Assembly (NCBI RefSeq): GCF_052113225.1
Contig: NZ_JBFRCT010000005.1
Span: forward strand, 248,001 to 312,000
Reading direction: 5' to 3'
From: Pristimantibacillus sp052113225
GTDB taxonomy: Bacteria; Bacillota; Bacilli; Paenibacillales; Paenibacillaceae
DNA length: 64,000 nt
The notes under the pieces were generated by a model. It saw only the letters and a program-made list of their open reading frames with translations, ran no database searches and was not told the DNA's origin. The translations under genes were made by a program, and so were the position numbers. Shown piece after piece: positions 34,045-43,822 of the stretch; position 1 is the stretch's first letter, and each line of letters begins with the position of its first letter.

Positions 34045-35199
34045 ATGACGAACGGCAAGAAAGACATTTTGATTATTATGGGTAGGTATCTGCCAGGTTA
34101 TAAAGATGGCGGACCAGTTCGCTCAATTCAAAATCTAGTTGATTATCTTGGAGACGAATACAATTTTATGATTTTAACCTGTGATAGAGATCATGGTGAC
34201 ACAGAGCCGTATTCAAATATAAAAAAAGATGATTATAACCAAGTTGGAAAAGCAAAGGTCTATTATGTTCCTCCAAAGGGCTTTACTTTCTCGCTAATAA
34301 GGAAATTAGCTTCGGAGGCAGATCTTGTGTATTGTTGTGGTTGTTTTAATGATTATGCAATTAAATCTCTCATACTTAATAGACTTGGACTTCTAAAAAA
34401 AACTCTGATAGTTGCAGCAATGGGATTGTTCTCTCCAGGCGAGTTTAAACTCAAATACAGGAAAAAAAAGTTGTTTATAATTGTTTTTAATATATTAGGA
34501 CTATTCAAAAATATCTATTGGTCTGCAACTTCTGAGATGGAAATTAATGAAATAAAAAATCAGATTAAGACTAACAATAATTTCTTTATTGCTGAGGATC
34601 TCCCTCGGAGGGTGGAGTATAGTAGTTTCTTTAAAAATAAACATAAAGGGAAGTTGGATGTTGTTTGGATTTCACGTATAGCCCCCAAAAAAAATCTAAA
34701 GGGTGCAATCCATATCCTACAACATGTAAGAAATGAAATAAATCTAACTATATATGGGCCTATTCATGTTGAAGCCTATTGGGAAGAATGTTTGGTAGAA
34801 TTAAAAAAATTACCCAAAAACGTCAATTGGGAGTACTCTGGAAATGTTGATTCTGAAGTAGTCGTTAAAACACTCAGTAAACATCAGCTATTTTTATTTC
34901 CAACACTAGGTGAAAACTACGGACACGTTATTCAAGAAGCGCTGTCAGCTGGCTGTGTTACAATAGTTTCTGATCAAACTCCTTGGAAAGATTTAGAAAA
35001 AAATAGTGTAGGGAATGTATATCCAATCAATAAAGTTAATGAATTTGTTTCTGCAATCGAATTTTACGCTGAAATGGATCAAACAGGTTTTCAAAAAATT
35101 TCTGATTTAGCAGTAACGTATGCAATTGATAATAGTAAGGATAAGGTTAAAGAATCGGGCTATCAACAAATATTCAGGTCTAAGAAGGTAACAATATGA
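34045..35199 (+). CDS. Glycosyltransferase, GT4 family
   Basis: A 384-residue GT-B enzyme. The N-terminal half has RYLPGYKDGGPVRSIQNLV (acceptor domain glycine motif). The C-terminal half has VWISRIAPKKNLKGAIHIL and the E-x7-E motif in GENYGHVIQEALSAGCVTIV. It lies at the left edge of the AT-rich central block. It overlaps the following glycosyltransferase by 4 bp (ATGA), so the two are coupled. TAGGAG is upstream of the ATG. Donor sugar unknown. Confidence 0.88.
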   Translation: MTNGKKDILIIMGRYLPGYKDGGPVRSIQNLVDYLGDEYNFMILTCDRDHGDTEPYSNIKKDDYNQVGKAKVYYVPPKGFTFSLIRKLASEADLVYCCGCFNDYAIKSLILNRLGLLKKTLIVAAMGLFSPGEFKLKYRKKKLFIIVFNILGLFKNIYWSATSEMEINEIKNQIKTNNNFFIAEDLPRRVEYSSFFKNKHKGKLDVVWISRIAPKKNLKGAIHILQHVRNEINLTIYGPIHVEAYWEECLVELKKLPKNVNWEYSGNVDSEVVVKTLSKHQLFLFPTLGENYGHVIQEALSAGCVTIVSDQTPWKDLEKNSVGNVYPINKVNEFVSAIEFYAEMDQTGFQKISDLAVTYAIDNSKDKVKESGYQQIFRSKKVTI

Positions 35200-36371
35200 A
35201 AATTGTGCATATATGTTTAGCAGGTCCGGTAACAGATGGATGGAACTACCAAGATAATATGATAACGAAGTGTCATAAAACATTAGGATATGAAGTTACA
35301 ATGATAACCTCACAGTGGGTTTGGGGTATAAATAGCAGTCTAGAAAAGTATACACAAACAAATTATATAAACAGTGATGGCGTAAAAGTAATAAGACTCC
35401 CTCTGAAAGGCAATGATAAATTCACTAAAAAATTTAAAAAATATCTTGGGTTAAGAGAACATTTAGAGAATGAGAGTCCAAATATATTATTTATTCATAA
35501 TATTTCGTTTATGGACATTACGACAATTGTTTCTTATTTAAAAAGAAACCAAGATGTGAAGGTATATGTAGATAATCATGCTGACTTCTCTAATAGCGCA
35601 ACAAATTGGATTTCAAAAAATATCATTCATAAGATTATATGGAAATATAATGCTCAACTAATCGCTCCTTTTGTTGAAAAGTTCTATGGTGTACTTCCGG
35701 CGAGAGTAGATTTTCTTGTGAACATATATGGAGTTCCGAGAGAAAAGTGTGACTTATTAGTAATGGGGGCTGATGATGAGAAAGTATTGGATGCAAGAAA
35801 CCCCCGATTAATTCAACAAATTAGGGAAGTATTGGGTGTCAAGGATACTGATTTTCTAGTTATAACAGGTGGTAAAATTGATCAAGCGAAGACTCAAACG
35901 CTTTTGCTTATGGAGGCAATTTCAAATATAAATATAGAGAGTGTTAAACTTGTAGTATTTGGATCTGTTGATGAAAATATAAAAGACCAATTGCTTAAAT
36001 TAGTGAATGGGCAAAAAATCCAGTATATTGGATGGATTGATTCCCAGGAATCGTATAAATATTTTGCTGCTGCAGACTTGGTAGTTTTCCCTGGACGTCA
36101 TTCAGTATTTTGGGAACAGGTAGTAGGACAAGGCAAACCATTATTATGCAAGTATTGGGAAGGGACAACACATGTGGACTTAGGTGGAAATGTTGAATTT
36201 ATATATCAGGATACAGCTACTGAAATTGAAAGTAAGATTCGTTACATAATAGAAAATCCTGAGTATTACAGATTAATGAAAGAAACTGCTGAAGAGAAAG
36301 GACTTAGTACTTTTTCTTATATGGATATTTCACGAAGAAGTATTATTAAAGATGATATTAAAGTAATTTAG
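35196..36371 (+). CDS. Glycosyltransferase, GT4-like
   Basis: A 391-residue GT-B-like protein. The N-terminal half starts IVHICLAGPVTDGWNYQDNM. The C-terminal nucleotide-sugar domain has FLVITGGKIDQAKTQTLLL, IQYIGWIDSQESYKYFAAAD and VFPGRHSVFWEQVVGQGKP. The canonical E-x7-E glutamates are not obvious, so it may be a divergent member. It is translationally coupled to the preceding gene. Its base composition is very AT-rich (by eye), unlike the flanking housekeeping genes, which suggests acquisition with the cluster core. Confidence 0.8.
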   Translation: MKIVHICLAGPVTDGWNYQDNMITKCHKTLGYEVTMITSQWVWGINSSLEKYTQTNYINSDGVKVIRLPLKGNDKFTKKFKKYLGLREHLENESPNILFIHNISFMDITTIVSYLKRNQDVKVYVDNHADFSNSATNWISKNIIHKIIWKYNAQLIAPFVEKFYGVLPARVDFLVNIYGVPREKCDLLVMGADDEKVLDARNPRLIQQIREVLGVKDTDFLVITGGKIDQAKTQTLLLMEAISNINIESVKLVVFGSVDENIKDQLLKLVNGQKIQYIGWIDSQESYKYFAAADLVVFPGRHSVFWEQVVGQGKPLLCKYWEGTTHVDLGGNVEFIYQDTATEIESKIRYIIENPEYYRLMKETAEEKGLSTFSYMDISRRSIIKDDIKVI

Positions 36372-36376
36372 AATTG

Positions 36377-37561
36377 ATGGTGAGTATGAAGGAAAAAAAC
36401 TTGTATAACAAACTAATGTTAATTCTTATTGTATTAGTTCCATTTAGCAACCAATTAGTAAATGCAAGTAACAAATTATCTAATCTTCAATACCTTGCAT
36501 TCATGCTAATGATATTAATATTTGCATTCATTAATAAAGAAAAACTGAAAATAAACATTCAGCATAGAGTTATTTTTAGTGTATTTGCAAGTGTTTATAC
36601 TATACCGACGATAATAGGGTTAACTATTTTTAAATATGACCCATTAAAAAATCTTTATTACATTCTATTGTATTTAATTTATATTATTTCTTTGGCAATT
36701 TTAGTGTCATTTATTAATAGTGATAATAAGAATGTTGTAATACAAATGATTTTAATAGGAAATAGTCTTGTTTTAGTTTTTAATCTACTTGTTAATTTAA
36801 ATGAATTAAACGCAGATAATTTTAATTGGCTTACAGGAGGGGAAAGAGGTAGCAGAGCTAACTTTGGGTTCTCACATCCGAATACAGCAGGTATGTATTT
36901 ATTCCTAGAGATCATGTTAATTTACTATATGCAAAAAATGAAAATAGGTAACAAATATGTATGGTCCTCATTAATTGTCATCTTAACAATATTTCTATTG
37001 GCTACTGGATCGAGGACAGCGGTATTAGGGATGCTATTATTTTTCTTATTAAAGCTATATTCAAGTATTGTAGCTAAATTAAATGTGAAATTACTGTTAG
37101 CAATTCTTTTGTGTTTGATATTCCCGCTATTAATTATATATTTACTTCAATTTAATTTTACAAAATTTCTTGAAGAAGCAAGTGGTAGAGGTACGAACTT
37201 AACCCAAAATCTTAGTGTTCTTTTTGATCAAAATGCTTTTATTTTTGGTATTGCTCCAATTAACACTTCGAATTTAAGATTGATTGAAGGTCTAACGTTT
37301 TCTGACAATTGGTATGTGACGCATTTAATTCAGTTTGGATTTATAGGATTAATATTATTTGTAATGAATATATTATTCATTATATCTATCTCGCTTAAAA
37401 AAAGAAAAGGAATTGAGAATCTAAATATATTCACTTTATTATGTGTATTGCTCTTTTACTCAGGAGCCGAAAATGTCATGTTTAGTCCTGGAGTATTACT
37501 ATCATGGGTGTTCTGGACATTAATTTTATTTAATTTAAAAGCAATTCTAAATAATAATTAA
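36377..37561 (+). CDS. Polysaccharide polymerase / O-antigen ligase-like membrane protein (Wzy)
   Basis: A roughly 394-residue membrane protein with about 10-12 hydrophobic segments. The Wzy_C/O-antigen ligase region is recognisable by RGSRANFGFSHPNTAGMYL (the HPN motif) and ATGSRTAVLGML. It should polymerise lipid-linked repeat units on the outer face of the membrane. The start is uncertain: TTG 36374, ATG 36377, GTG 36380 and ATG 36386 are all in frame and none has a good ribosome-binding site. Sequence is extremely AT-rich. It sits directly before the flippase gene, as is common. Confidence 0.85.
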   Translation: MVSMKEKNLYNKLMLILIVLVPFSNQLVNASNKLSNLQYLAFMLMILIFAFINKEKLKINIQHRVIFSVFASVYTIPTIIGLTIFKYDPLKNLYYILLYLIYIISLAILVSFINSDNKNVVIQMILIGNSLVLVFNLLVNLNELNADNFNWLTGGERGSRANFGFSHPNTAGMYLFLEIMLIYYMQKMKIGNKYVWSSLIVILTIFLLATGSRTAVLGMLLFFLLKLYSSIVAKLNVKLLLAILLCLIFPLLIIYLLQFNFTKFLEEASGRGTNLTQNLSVLFDQNAFIFGIAPINTSNLRLIEGLTFSDNWYVTHLIQFGFIGLILFVMNILFIISISLKKRKGIENLNIFTLLCVLLFYSGAENVMFSPGVLLSWVFWTLILFNLKAILNNN

Positions 37562-37684
37562 TTACATTAAATAAGTATTCCTTGCTTTTTAAAGGCGGAA
37601 TTCAATAATGCTCTTTAACCTTATCAAGGAATGTGAAGAATCTTGTTTTTTGAACGTAGGATGTTTAGTAAAGGAGAAAGGTTA

Positions 37685-39220
37685 ATGAGAACAAAAAAAG
37701 CTGCAATAAATATATTAATTAGTGTATTTGCATTTGTTGCGGGTTTTTTACCGATGATTGCTATTAGGAAAGTGTTTTTAAATAGTTTGGGCCCAGAAAT
37801 GTTAGGACTAAATTCATTATATAATAACATAATTGGATATTTATCAATTGTCGAAATGGGAATTGGAACAGCAATAATTTTTTCCTTATATAAGCCATTC
37901 GCTGAGAATGACAGGGATAAAATAAGAGCTTATTTGTACTTTTATAAAAAAATGTACAGCATTATTGGATTGATAATATTAATTATAGGTATATTATTAT
38001 CTCTGATATTGAATTTATTTATAACAGATAATATTGATATAGGAGAAGCGAGACTTTTTTTTCTGTTAGTTTTATTGAATACGGTTATTGGGTATTATTT
38101 TTCGTATAAATTTTGTGTGTTAATAGTTTCTCAAAAAGGATATAAAGTTACAGTTGTTACTACAATTGCGAAATTAGTTACTGCAATTCTACAATACGTG
38201 GTATTAAATATAACTCCAAACTTTTATTTATATTTAATAATTCAAATTGCAGTAAATTTATTGGGATATATATTTTTAAATTTATATATAAATAAAAAGT
38301 TTGGTTGGTTGAGGAATATCGAATCTTATAGGTTGGATATAAATGAGAAATTGAATTTAAAGAAGAATATTAAAGCTTTGATTTATCATAAGTTCGGTGG
38401 TGTTGTACTTTTTGGTACAGATAACTTAATTATTTCAGCATTTATAAATCTAGCGACCGTAACGAGATATAGTAATTACAGTCTAATAATAAATGCCGTA
38501 CAAGGGATAACAGGAACGGCGATGAGCGCAATTACTGCTTCTATTGGGAACCTACTTGTTGAAAAAGATAAAGCAGCTGCCTACGCTGTACATAAAAGAC
38601 TGTTTTTTATAAATTTCTGGGTATCATCGCTTGTTGTTATTATATTGTACAATACCACAACCCAATTCATTTCAGTATGGTTAGGACATGATCAAACAAT
38701 AGATAACTTTACTTTATCCATAATAATGATTAATCTGTATATTCAACTAATGAGAGGAACTGTAGAGAAGTTTAATGAAGGTGGAGGGAAGTATTATCAC
38801 GATAGATTTGCTCCATTATTTGAATCCTTTATTAATTTAATTGCCTCGATTATTTTAGTTAAAATATTAGGTTTAACTGGAGTTTTTATTGGTACTCTCA
38901 TTAGTAATTTAGCTGTAGTGTTTTGGGTTAAACCTAAAATTACATATAAGTATATTTTTCATGTAAGATTAACTGAATATTTTAGCATGTATTTCAAATA
39001 TTTGTTTATTGGCTTGTTTTCTTTTGTAATATGCTACTTTATTTCATACTATTTAAAGAGTAATATCAGTTTAACTGCTGTTTTTATGAATTCCTTTGTT
39101 AATGCTGTGGTAATAAATGTTTTGTACATAGCATTATTCTGGAGGAATGATGAATTTAAATATTTTAAAAATCAAATTAAGAAAATCATTTTGCCAGGTA
39201 ATAAAATAAGGCAATTCTAG
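37685..39220 (+). CDS. Repeat-unit flippase (Wzx, polysaccharide transporter family)
   Basis: A 511-residue membrane protein with about 12-14 TM segments. The start is typical of PST-family flippases (FVAGFLPMIAIRKVFLNSLG, then GLNSLYNNIIGYLSIVEMG). It should move the lipid-linked repeat unit across the membrane to the polymerase. The frame is open from 37643, but AAAGGAG (37671-37677) sits 7 nt before ATG 37685, which gives the natural N-terminus MRTKKAAINI. It is very AT-rich, like its neighbours. A 123-bp gap separates it from the polymerase gene. Confidence 0.9.
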   Translation: MRTKKAAINILISVFAFVAGFLPMIAIRKVFLNSLGPEMLGLNSLYNNIIGYLSIVEMGIGTAIIFSLYKPFAENDRDKIRAYLYFYKKMYSIIGLIILIIGILLSLILNLFITDNIDIGEARLFFLLVLLNTVIGYYFSYKFCVLIVSQKGYKVTVVTTIAKLVTAILQYVVLNITPNFYLYLIIQIAVNLLGYIFLNLYINKKFGWLRNIESYRLDINEKLNLKKNIKALIYHKFGGVVLFGTDNLIISAFINLATVTRYSNYSLIINAVQGITGTAMSAITASIGNLLVEKDKAAAYAVHKRLFFINFWVSSLVVIILYNTTTQFISVWLGHDQTIDNFTLSIIMINLYIQLMRGTVEKFNEGGGKYYHDRFAPLFESFINLIASIILVKILGLTGVFIGTLISNLAVVFWVKPKITYKYIFHVRLTEYFSMYFKYLFIGLFSFVICYFISYYLKSNISLTAVFMNSFVNAVVINVLYIALFWRNDEFKYFKNQIKKIILPGNKIRQF

Positions 39221-39296
39221 GTTAATTTTAATGTATAGATTTCAGTGGCTCATAAAAAAGAATGATATAGTCTTCACACATTTGGAGGAGATAATA

Positions 39297-40349
39297 ATGA
39301 GGGTTATAATACTTTCTTTCGGAAGATCCGGACAAGGAGGAATGGAAACCGTATTTAGAAGTGTGGTCTTAGGTCTTAACAGGAATGAAATAGAAACAAA
39401 ACTGTTTTTATTAGGGGGGTCTTTAGAAGAAAAATGGTTAAGAGACATTAATCACAGGATAATAGGTGCTGCTAGTGATACTAGAATTATGAGATACATT
39501 AAATACATAGTATTACTACCAATATTTATTATGAAGTTTAAGCCTGATATAATAGTTGGGGCTGATTCTAAGGCAGTGTTTGTAGGAAGTCTCATAAAGA
39601 GATTAATACGTAGAAAGGTAAAAGTTGCATCATGGATGCATTTGTCACTTACAAAGATAAAAAATCTAGACTTATTAAAAAGTGCTGACTTTCACTTGGC
39701 TATTAATGGTGAGAATTTTAAACAATTACACGATTTTAATATTACTAACGACAAGAATGTTTATTTAATACATAATCCTGTAGAAAAACCTAAATACAAC
39801 ATACATACTAAAAGTGAGGTAGCTCATTTTATATATATTGGAAGACTTACCTGGAATGGTCAAAAGAGAGTTAATGATTTACTGACTTCTTTATCGAGTG
39901 TAGTTGGAGATTGGAAACTGACAATTTTGGGTGATGGTGACGATAAACCAAAGTTGACTAAATATGCTTCAGAATTAGGCATTGGGCAAAATATTTCGTG
40001 GCATGGTTGGCGAGAGGACCCTTGGAATATTTCCGAAGGAGTAACAGCATTAATTTTAACATCTGAGTATGAAGGGTTTGGTATGGTACTAGTGGAGGCT
40101 ATGTCCCACGGAATCCCATGTATAAGCTCAAATTGTCCTACTGGTCCTTCTGATATAATAGAACATAACCAAAATGGTTGGTTATATGATCCTAGAGATG
40201 TAAAGCAACTCACAGTGCTAATTCAAAATATTGTTAATGACTCTAGTATTTTACCTAGCCCATTAATAATAAAAAATTCAATTGCTCGATTTGAAATTGA
40301 AAATATCATTCTTAAATTTTCTCAAGTCTTCGAACATGAAGTAAGTTAA
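39297..40349 (+). CDS. Glycosyltransferase, GT4 family
   Basis: A 350-residue GT-B enzyme. It begins VIILSFGRSGQGGMETVFRS. The donor domain has FIYIGRLTWNGQKRVNDLL, LTILGDGDDKPKLTKYA and the E-x7-E motif in SEYEGFGMVLVEAMSHGIP. GGAGGAG lies 6-7 nt before ATG 39297; the frame extends back to 39231 but that start has no ribosome-binding site. AT-rich, part of the central variable block. Donor and acceptor unknown. Confidence 0.88.
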   Translation: MRVIILSFGRSGQGGMETVFRSVVLGLNRNEIETKLFLLGGSLEEKWLRDINHRIIGAASDTRIMRYIKYIVLLPIFIMKFKPDIIVGADSKAVFVGSLIKRLIRRKVKVASWMHLSLTKIKNLDLLKSADFHLAINGENFKQLHDFNITNDKNVYLIHNPVEKPKYNIHTKSEVAHFIYIGRLTWNGQKRVNDLLTSLSSVVGDWKLTILGDGDDKPKLTKYASELGIGQNISWHGWREDPWNISEGVTALILTSEYEGFGMVLVEAMSHGIPCISSNCPTGPSDIIEHNQNGWLYDPRDVKQLTVLIQNIVNDSSILPSPLIIKNSIARFEIENIILKFSQVFEHEVS

Positions 40350-40403
40350 TCGCTAACTCCAACAATTAGTGTTTATGTAAAAAATTGATGATGGAGGCGA
40401 CAT

Positions 40404-41297
40404 ATGAAACTTGCATATTTAATATTGGCACACGTGGACCCGCATCATATTGCAAGACTAGCTAAGAAGCTAATGGATGTTAATGCTGATATCTACATCC
40501 ATGTAGATAGTAAGGTGGATATAGATCCTTTTGTGGAATTGTTATCTGAATATAGTTCAATTTATTTTATTAATAATAGACATTCTATTAGCTGGGGGGG
40601 CTATAGTTCAATTAATGCAACAATTACCTTGATTAAAGAAGCATTTAATAAGAAAAAGTATGATAGATATATATTATTACAAGGGTTAGACTATCCTCTA
40701 GTCTCAATTGAAAAAATAAACACTTTTTTCCGTGACAATGCTGAGATCGAATATATTAGAGGATGTAAAATTACAGGTTCAAAGGATAGATATCACAATA
40801 GAAAATATAGCTCATACTGGTTTATGGATAATAAAACATTATTCAAAAAGTTTGTCAATAGAATCCAATATTATTTACCTTTTAAGTTAAAAGACGGAGT
40901 GGTTCGTGATAGAGAGGAATATAATATTTATTGGGGTTCTGCTCAGTGGGCACTAACATCTCAATGCATAGAATATATATTAAATTTTTCAGAGTTACAT
41001 AATAAATTTAATAATTATTTTAAGTACGTATTTGCACCTGATGAATCTTATTTTCATACAATAATATTTAATTCGAGCTTTTCAAAAAAAACAATGTGTA
41101 ATGGACCTGAGCTTGCTGTAAAAGGATTAGTAAATTGGAGGAACTTACACTATTTCGAATATGATAAATATATTAAGATATTTACCGAATCAGATTTTGA
41201 TAATCTAATTAATTCGGATTGTTTGTTTTTTAGAAAGGCAACTACACTAGACTCCACTATTCTTTTAAATAAGATAGATAATTATACGTACAATTAG
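40404..41297 (+). CDS. Core-2/I-branching-type glycosyltransferase (GT14)
   Basis: A 297-residue protein of the Core-2/I-branching family. AYLILAHVDPHHIARL and YIHVDSKVDIDPF open the domain. RYILLQGLDYPL, YWGSAQWALTS and FAPDESYFHTII are the family signatures. In animals the family makes beta-1,6-GlcNAc branches; in bacteria the members (often in polysaccharide clusters) may transfer xylose, GlcNAc or other sugars. It is soluble by sequence. GGAGG lies 8 nt before ATG. It is the last strongly AT-rich gene. Confidence 0.87.
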   Translation: MKLAYLILAHVDPHHIARLAKKLMDVNADIYIHVDSKVDIDPFVELLSEYSSIYFINNRHSISWGGYSSINATITLIKEAFNKKKYDRYILLQGLDYPLVSIEKINTFFRDNAEIEYIRGCKITGSKDRYHNRKYSSYWFMDNKTLFKKFVNRIQYYLPFKLKDGVVRDREEYNIYWGSAQWALTSQCIEYILNFSELHNKFNNYFKYVFAPDESYFHTIIFNSSFSKKTMCNGPELAVKGLVNWRNLHYFEYDKYIKIFTESDFDNLINSDCLFFRKATTLDSTILLNKIDNYTYN

Positions 41298-41355
41298 AGT
41301 TTGGATTAAAAATTATATGGCTGTACTGCTAGAGAATTCTTATCGGAGGGATGAA

Positions 41356-42732
41356 ATGAAATTAGTTCTGTTATCCGGAGGATCAGGCAAACGCCTTTGG
41401 CCGCTTTCTAACGATGCTAGATCTAAACAGTTCTTAAAAGTTCTCGAGAACGAAGATCAAGAACTCGTTTCCATGGTGCAGCGTGTATGGGAACAGATAA
41501 GCAAAAGCGGTTTTGCGGATACTAGCTATATTGCAACCGGCAAAGCCCAGATTGGAATGATGCATAATCAAATCGGGTCATCTGTACCGCTAATTATTGA
41601 GCCTGAACGAAGAGATACCTTCCCTGCTATAGCCTTAACGGCATCTTATTTATATTCTGTAGCCAAAGTAGATTTGGATGAAGTTATAGCAATCTTACCA
41701 GTGGACCCTTACGTAGAGGGCCACTTTTTTTATGCCGTTAAACAGTTAGAGGACACTATCCAGACAACACAAGCTGATTTAGCTCTTATTGGAGTGAAGC
41801 CGACGTACCCTTCCGCAAAGTACGGATACATAATTCCTGAGCAGAAGCATTCGTCAGCTAATGGAGTATTGAAAGTGAGTCACTTTCAAGAAAAGCCCTC
41901 TGAAGAAGCGGCTGTCGGATTAATTGAACAACAAGCTTTATGGAACTGCGGGGTATTCTCCTTCAAGTTGGGTTATCTCATTAACATCCTTAAGGAGAAG
42001 GGATATCCATTACAATACGAGCAGCTTGTAGAGCAATATCATGAGCTGCCTAAGATAAGCTTCGATTATGAGGTCGTTGAGAAGAGCAATAACATCGTGG
42101 TGGTACCTTATGATGGTTATTGGAAGGACCTTGGCACATGGAACACGTTAACGGAAGAGATGGGGCAGAACCAGATCGGACGAGGGACGATCAGTGAGGA
42201 CTGTATCAATACTCATCTGGTAAATGAACTCGAAATCCCGGTTACCATTCTTGGGGTATCCAATGTAGTTGTTGCCGTTAGTCCAGACGGTATTCTCGTT
42301 ACGGATAAGAGTGCTAGCCCACGGATTAAAGATTTCATTAACTATGATCAAGGTCCCATGTTCGAGGAAAGAGAGTGGGGCTGGGCGCGAATTCTGGATG
42401 ACGAGCGTTATGATGATGGCCGTACAGTTATTACGAAACGGATTGCAATTAAAGAGGGCAGAAATCTTAGTTATCTCATGCACTTATATCGAGAAGAAGT
42501 ATGGACCGTTGTGAAAGGTGAAGGGGAATTCGTTCAGAACGGAGTTCCAATGAAAGTGAAGGCTGGCAACGTGCTGCATATTCCGATGAAGACTCTGCAT
42601 GGTCTGAAGGCCATTACGGACATGGAGATGATAGTTGTTCATAGCGGCTACTCGGACGAAGACAAGGTTATGGAGCTATATTCGTCATGGTCGGAGATGA
42701 GCGAAAACTGCCTTAGTATTTCGATAAAATAA
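41356..42732 (+). CDS. manC: Mannose-1-phosphate guanylyltransferase with C-terminal cupin
   Basis: A 458-residue protein. The nucleotidyltransferase domain (1-270) has LVLLSGGSGKRLWPLSNDAR, SKQFLK, the ERRDT motif, LPVDPYVE and FQEKPSEEAA. A left-handed helix linker and a cupin of the type II phosphomannose isomerase family follow (EREWGWARIL to the end). The guanylyltransferase makes GDP-mannose for Gmd and Fcl. In the cupin the usual MHHHRSEHW metal site reads MHLYREEVW, losing most histidines, so isomerase activity is doubtful. The frame opens at 41317, but GGAGGG 5 nt before ATG 41356 sets the start. Confidence 0.92.
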   Translation: MKLVLLSGGSGKRLWPLSNDARSKQFLKVLENEDQELVSMVQRVWEQISKSGFADTSYIATGKAQIGMMHNQIGSSVPLIIEPERRDTFPAIALTASYLYSVAKVDLDEVIAILPVDPYVEGHFFYAVKQLEDTIQTTQADLALIGVKPTYPSAKYGYIIPEQKHSSANGVLKVSHFQEKPSEEAAVGLIEQQALWNCGVFSFKLGYLINILKEKGYPLQYEQLVEQYHELPKISFDYEVVEKSNNIVVVPYDGYWKDLGTWNTLTEEMGQNQIGRGTISEDCINTHLVNELEIPVTILGVSNVVVAVSPDGILVTDKSASPRIKDFINYDQGPMFEEREWGWARILDDERYDDGRTVITKRIAIKEGRNLSYLMHLYREEVWTVVKGEGEFVQNGVPMKVKAGNVLHIPMKTLHGLKAITDMEMIVVHSGYSDEDKVMELYSSWSEMSENCLSISIK

Positions 42733-43820
42733 TGAAGACAATCGCCTATTATATTTCTGACTATGGGTATGGTCATGCTACTCGCAGTATCGCTGTTATT
42801 CGTAGCTTAATTCGAGAAGCAAGCAGCAGTTATCGGATTATCATTTGTTCCTCGGACAATGTGTTGTCTTTCTTGCAAGCTTCATTGCTCGAACATCAAG
42901 GAGTGATTGACTATCGAAGGTGTGCTTCGGAAGTTGGCTATGTCCTAAAGCCTGAGACCATTGAACCCGACTTGTCTGCGTTTAGAACAAAGTTCAACGA
43001 GTATGTAACAAATCTACCTCTAGAAGTTGCGAGAGAGGTGGATTTTTTATATACGAACGAAGTGAATCTCGTTATCTCGGACATTTCTCCAATTGCTTTT
43101 ATAGCAGCAGATAAGGCTGGGGTGACATCAGTTGGGCTATCTAACTTCACTTGGTATACCGCTTATCTTGCGATGATTGAACAGTCCGCTTTGTTACCGC
43201 TGCATGAAGCGTACGCTATGATGGATTACTTCATCCGCCTGGAAGGGGCAGATGAACCGGAATGGGGCAGGAAAGGTTCTTTGCAAGCTGGATTCTTCAG
43301 CAGGGAAAAAGATGGGCACGAAGTTGTTAGGATTCAACAAACGATTAACCCTGGTAATAAGAAGAGAGTCGTCTATTTCGGCATCGGAATGAGTATAAAT
43401 GTACAGGACCTTGCCGAGATGAAGCTTTGGACAAATGAAGAATATCTCTTTATTGTATCGAGCAATATGAGGGTCAAGCATAAGAATGTCATATCTATAC
43501 CAATCTCCTATACAGAGTCACAGAATTACGTAGCAGTATCGGATGTTGTTATAAGCAAGCCTGGATGGAGCACAGTTGGTGAAGCCGTTGCACTCCAGAA
43601 ACCACTGATCCTATTGCATCGAAGTTCGATGAAGGAAGATGAGAACACGCTTCGAGCTCTTCGGTCTATTCATCCCTATCGATTGGTAGAGTGGGAGCAG
43701 TTAATAGAGGGTAATATGCAAAACCTTATAGATAGAGAGTACTTATTTGCAGATAAGCAGCAAAGGAACGAGATCACTCAAATTGTTGCTTACCTCGATC
43801 AAATTGTAAGGAGTGGGTGA
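42732..43820 (+). CDS. Glycosyltransferase-like protein, GT1/GT28 fold
   Basis: A 362-residue protein. The start IAYYISDYGYGHATRSIAVI resembles GT28-type glycosyltransferases and the N-terminal glycosyltransferase-like part of arabinokinases. The C-terminal half has VVYFGIGMSINV, ISYTESQNYVAVSDVVISK and GWSTVGEAVALQKPLILLHR, the MurG/GT1-type donor-binding signature. It is probably a cytoplasmic transferase acting on the repeat unit, or a sugar-modifying enzyme. It overlaps manC by one base (TAATG) and abuts ugd. Base composition is back to that of the chromosome. Confidence 0.78.
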   Translation: MKTIAYYISDYGYGHATRSIAVIRSLIREASSSYRIIICSSDNVLSFLQASLLEHQGVIDYRRCASEVGYVLKPETIEPDLSAFRTKFNEYVTNLPLEVAREVDFLYTNEVNLVISDISPIAFIAADKAGVTSVGLSNFTWYTAYLAMIEQSALLPLHEAYAMMDYFIRLEGADEPEWGRKGSLQAGFFSREKDGHEVVRIQQTINPGNKKRVVYFGIGMSINVQDLAEMKLWTNEEYLFIVSSNMRVKHKNVISIPISYTESQNYVAVSDVVISKPGWSTVGEAVALQKPLILLHRSSMKEDENTLRALRSIHPYRLVEWEQLIEGNMQNLIDREYLFADKQQRNEITQIVAYLDQIVRSG

Positions 43821-43822
43821 GG

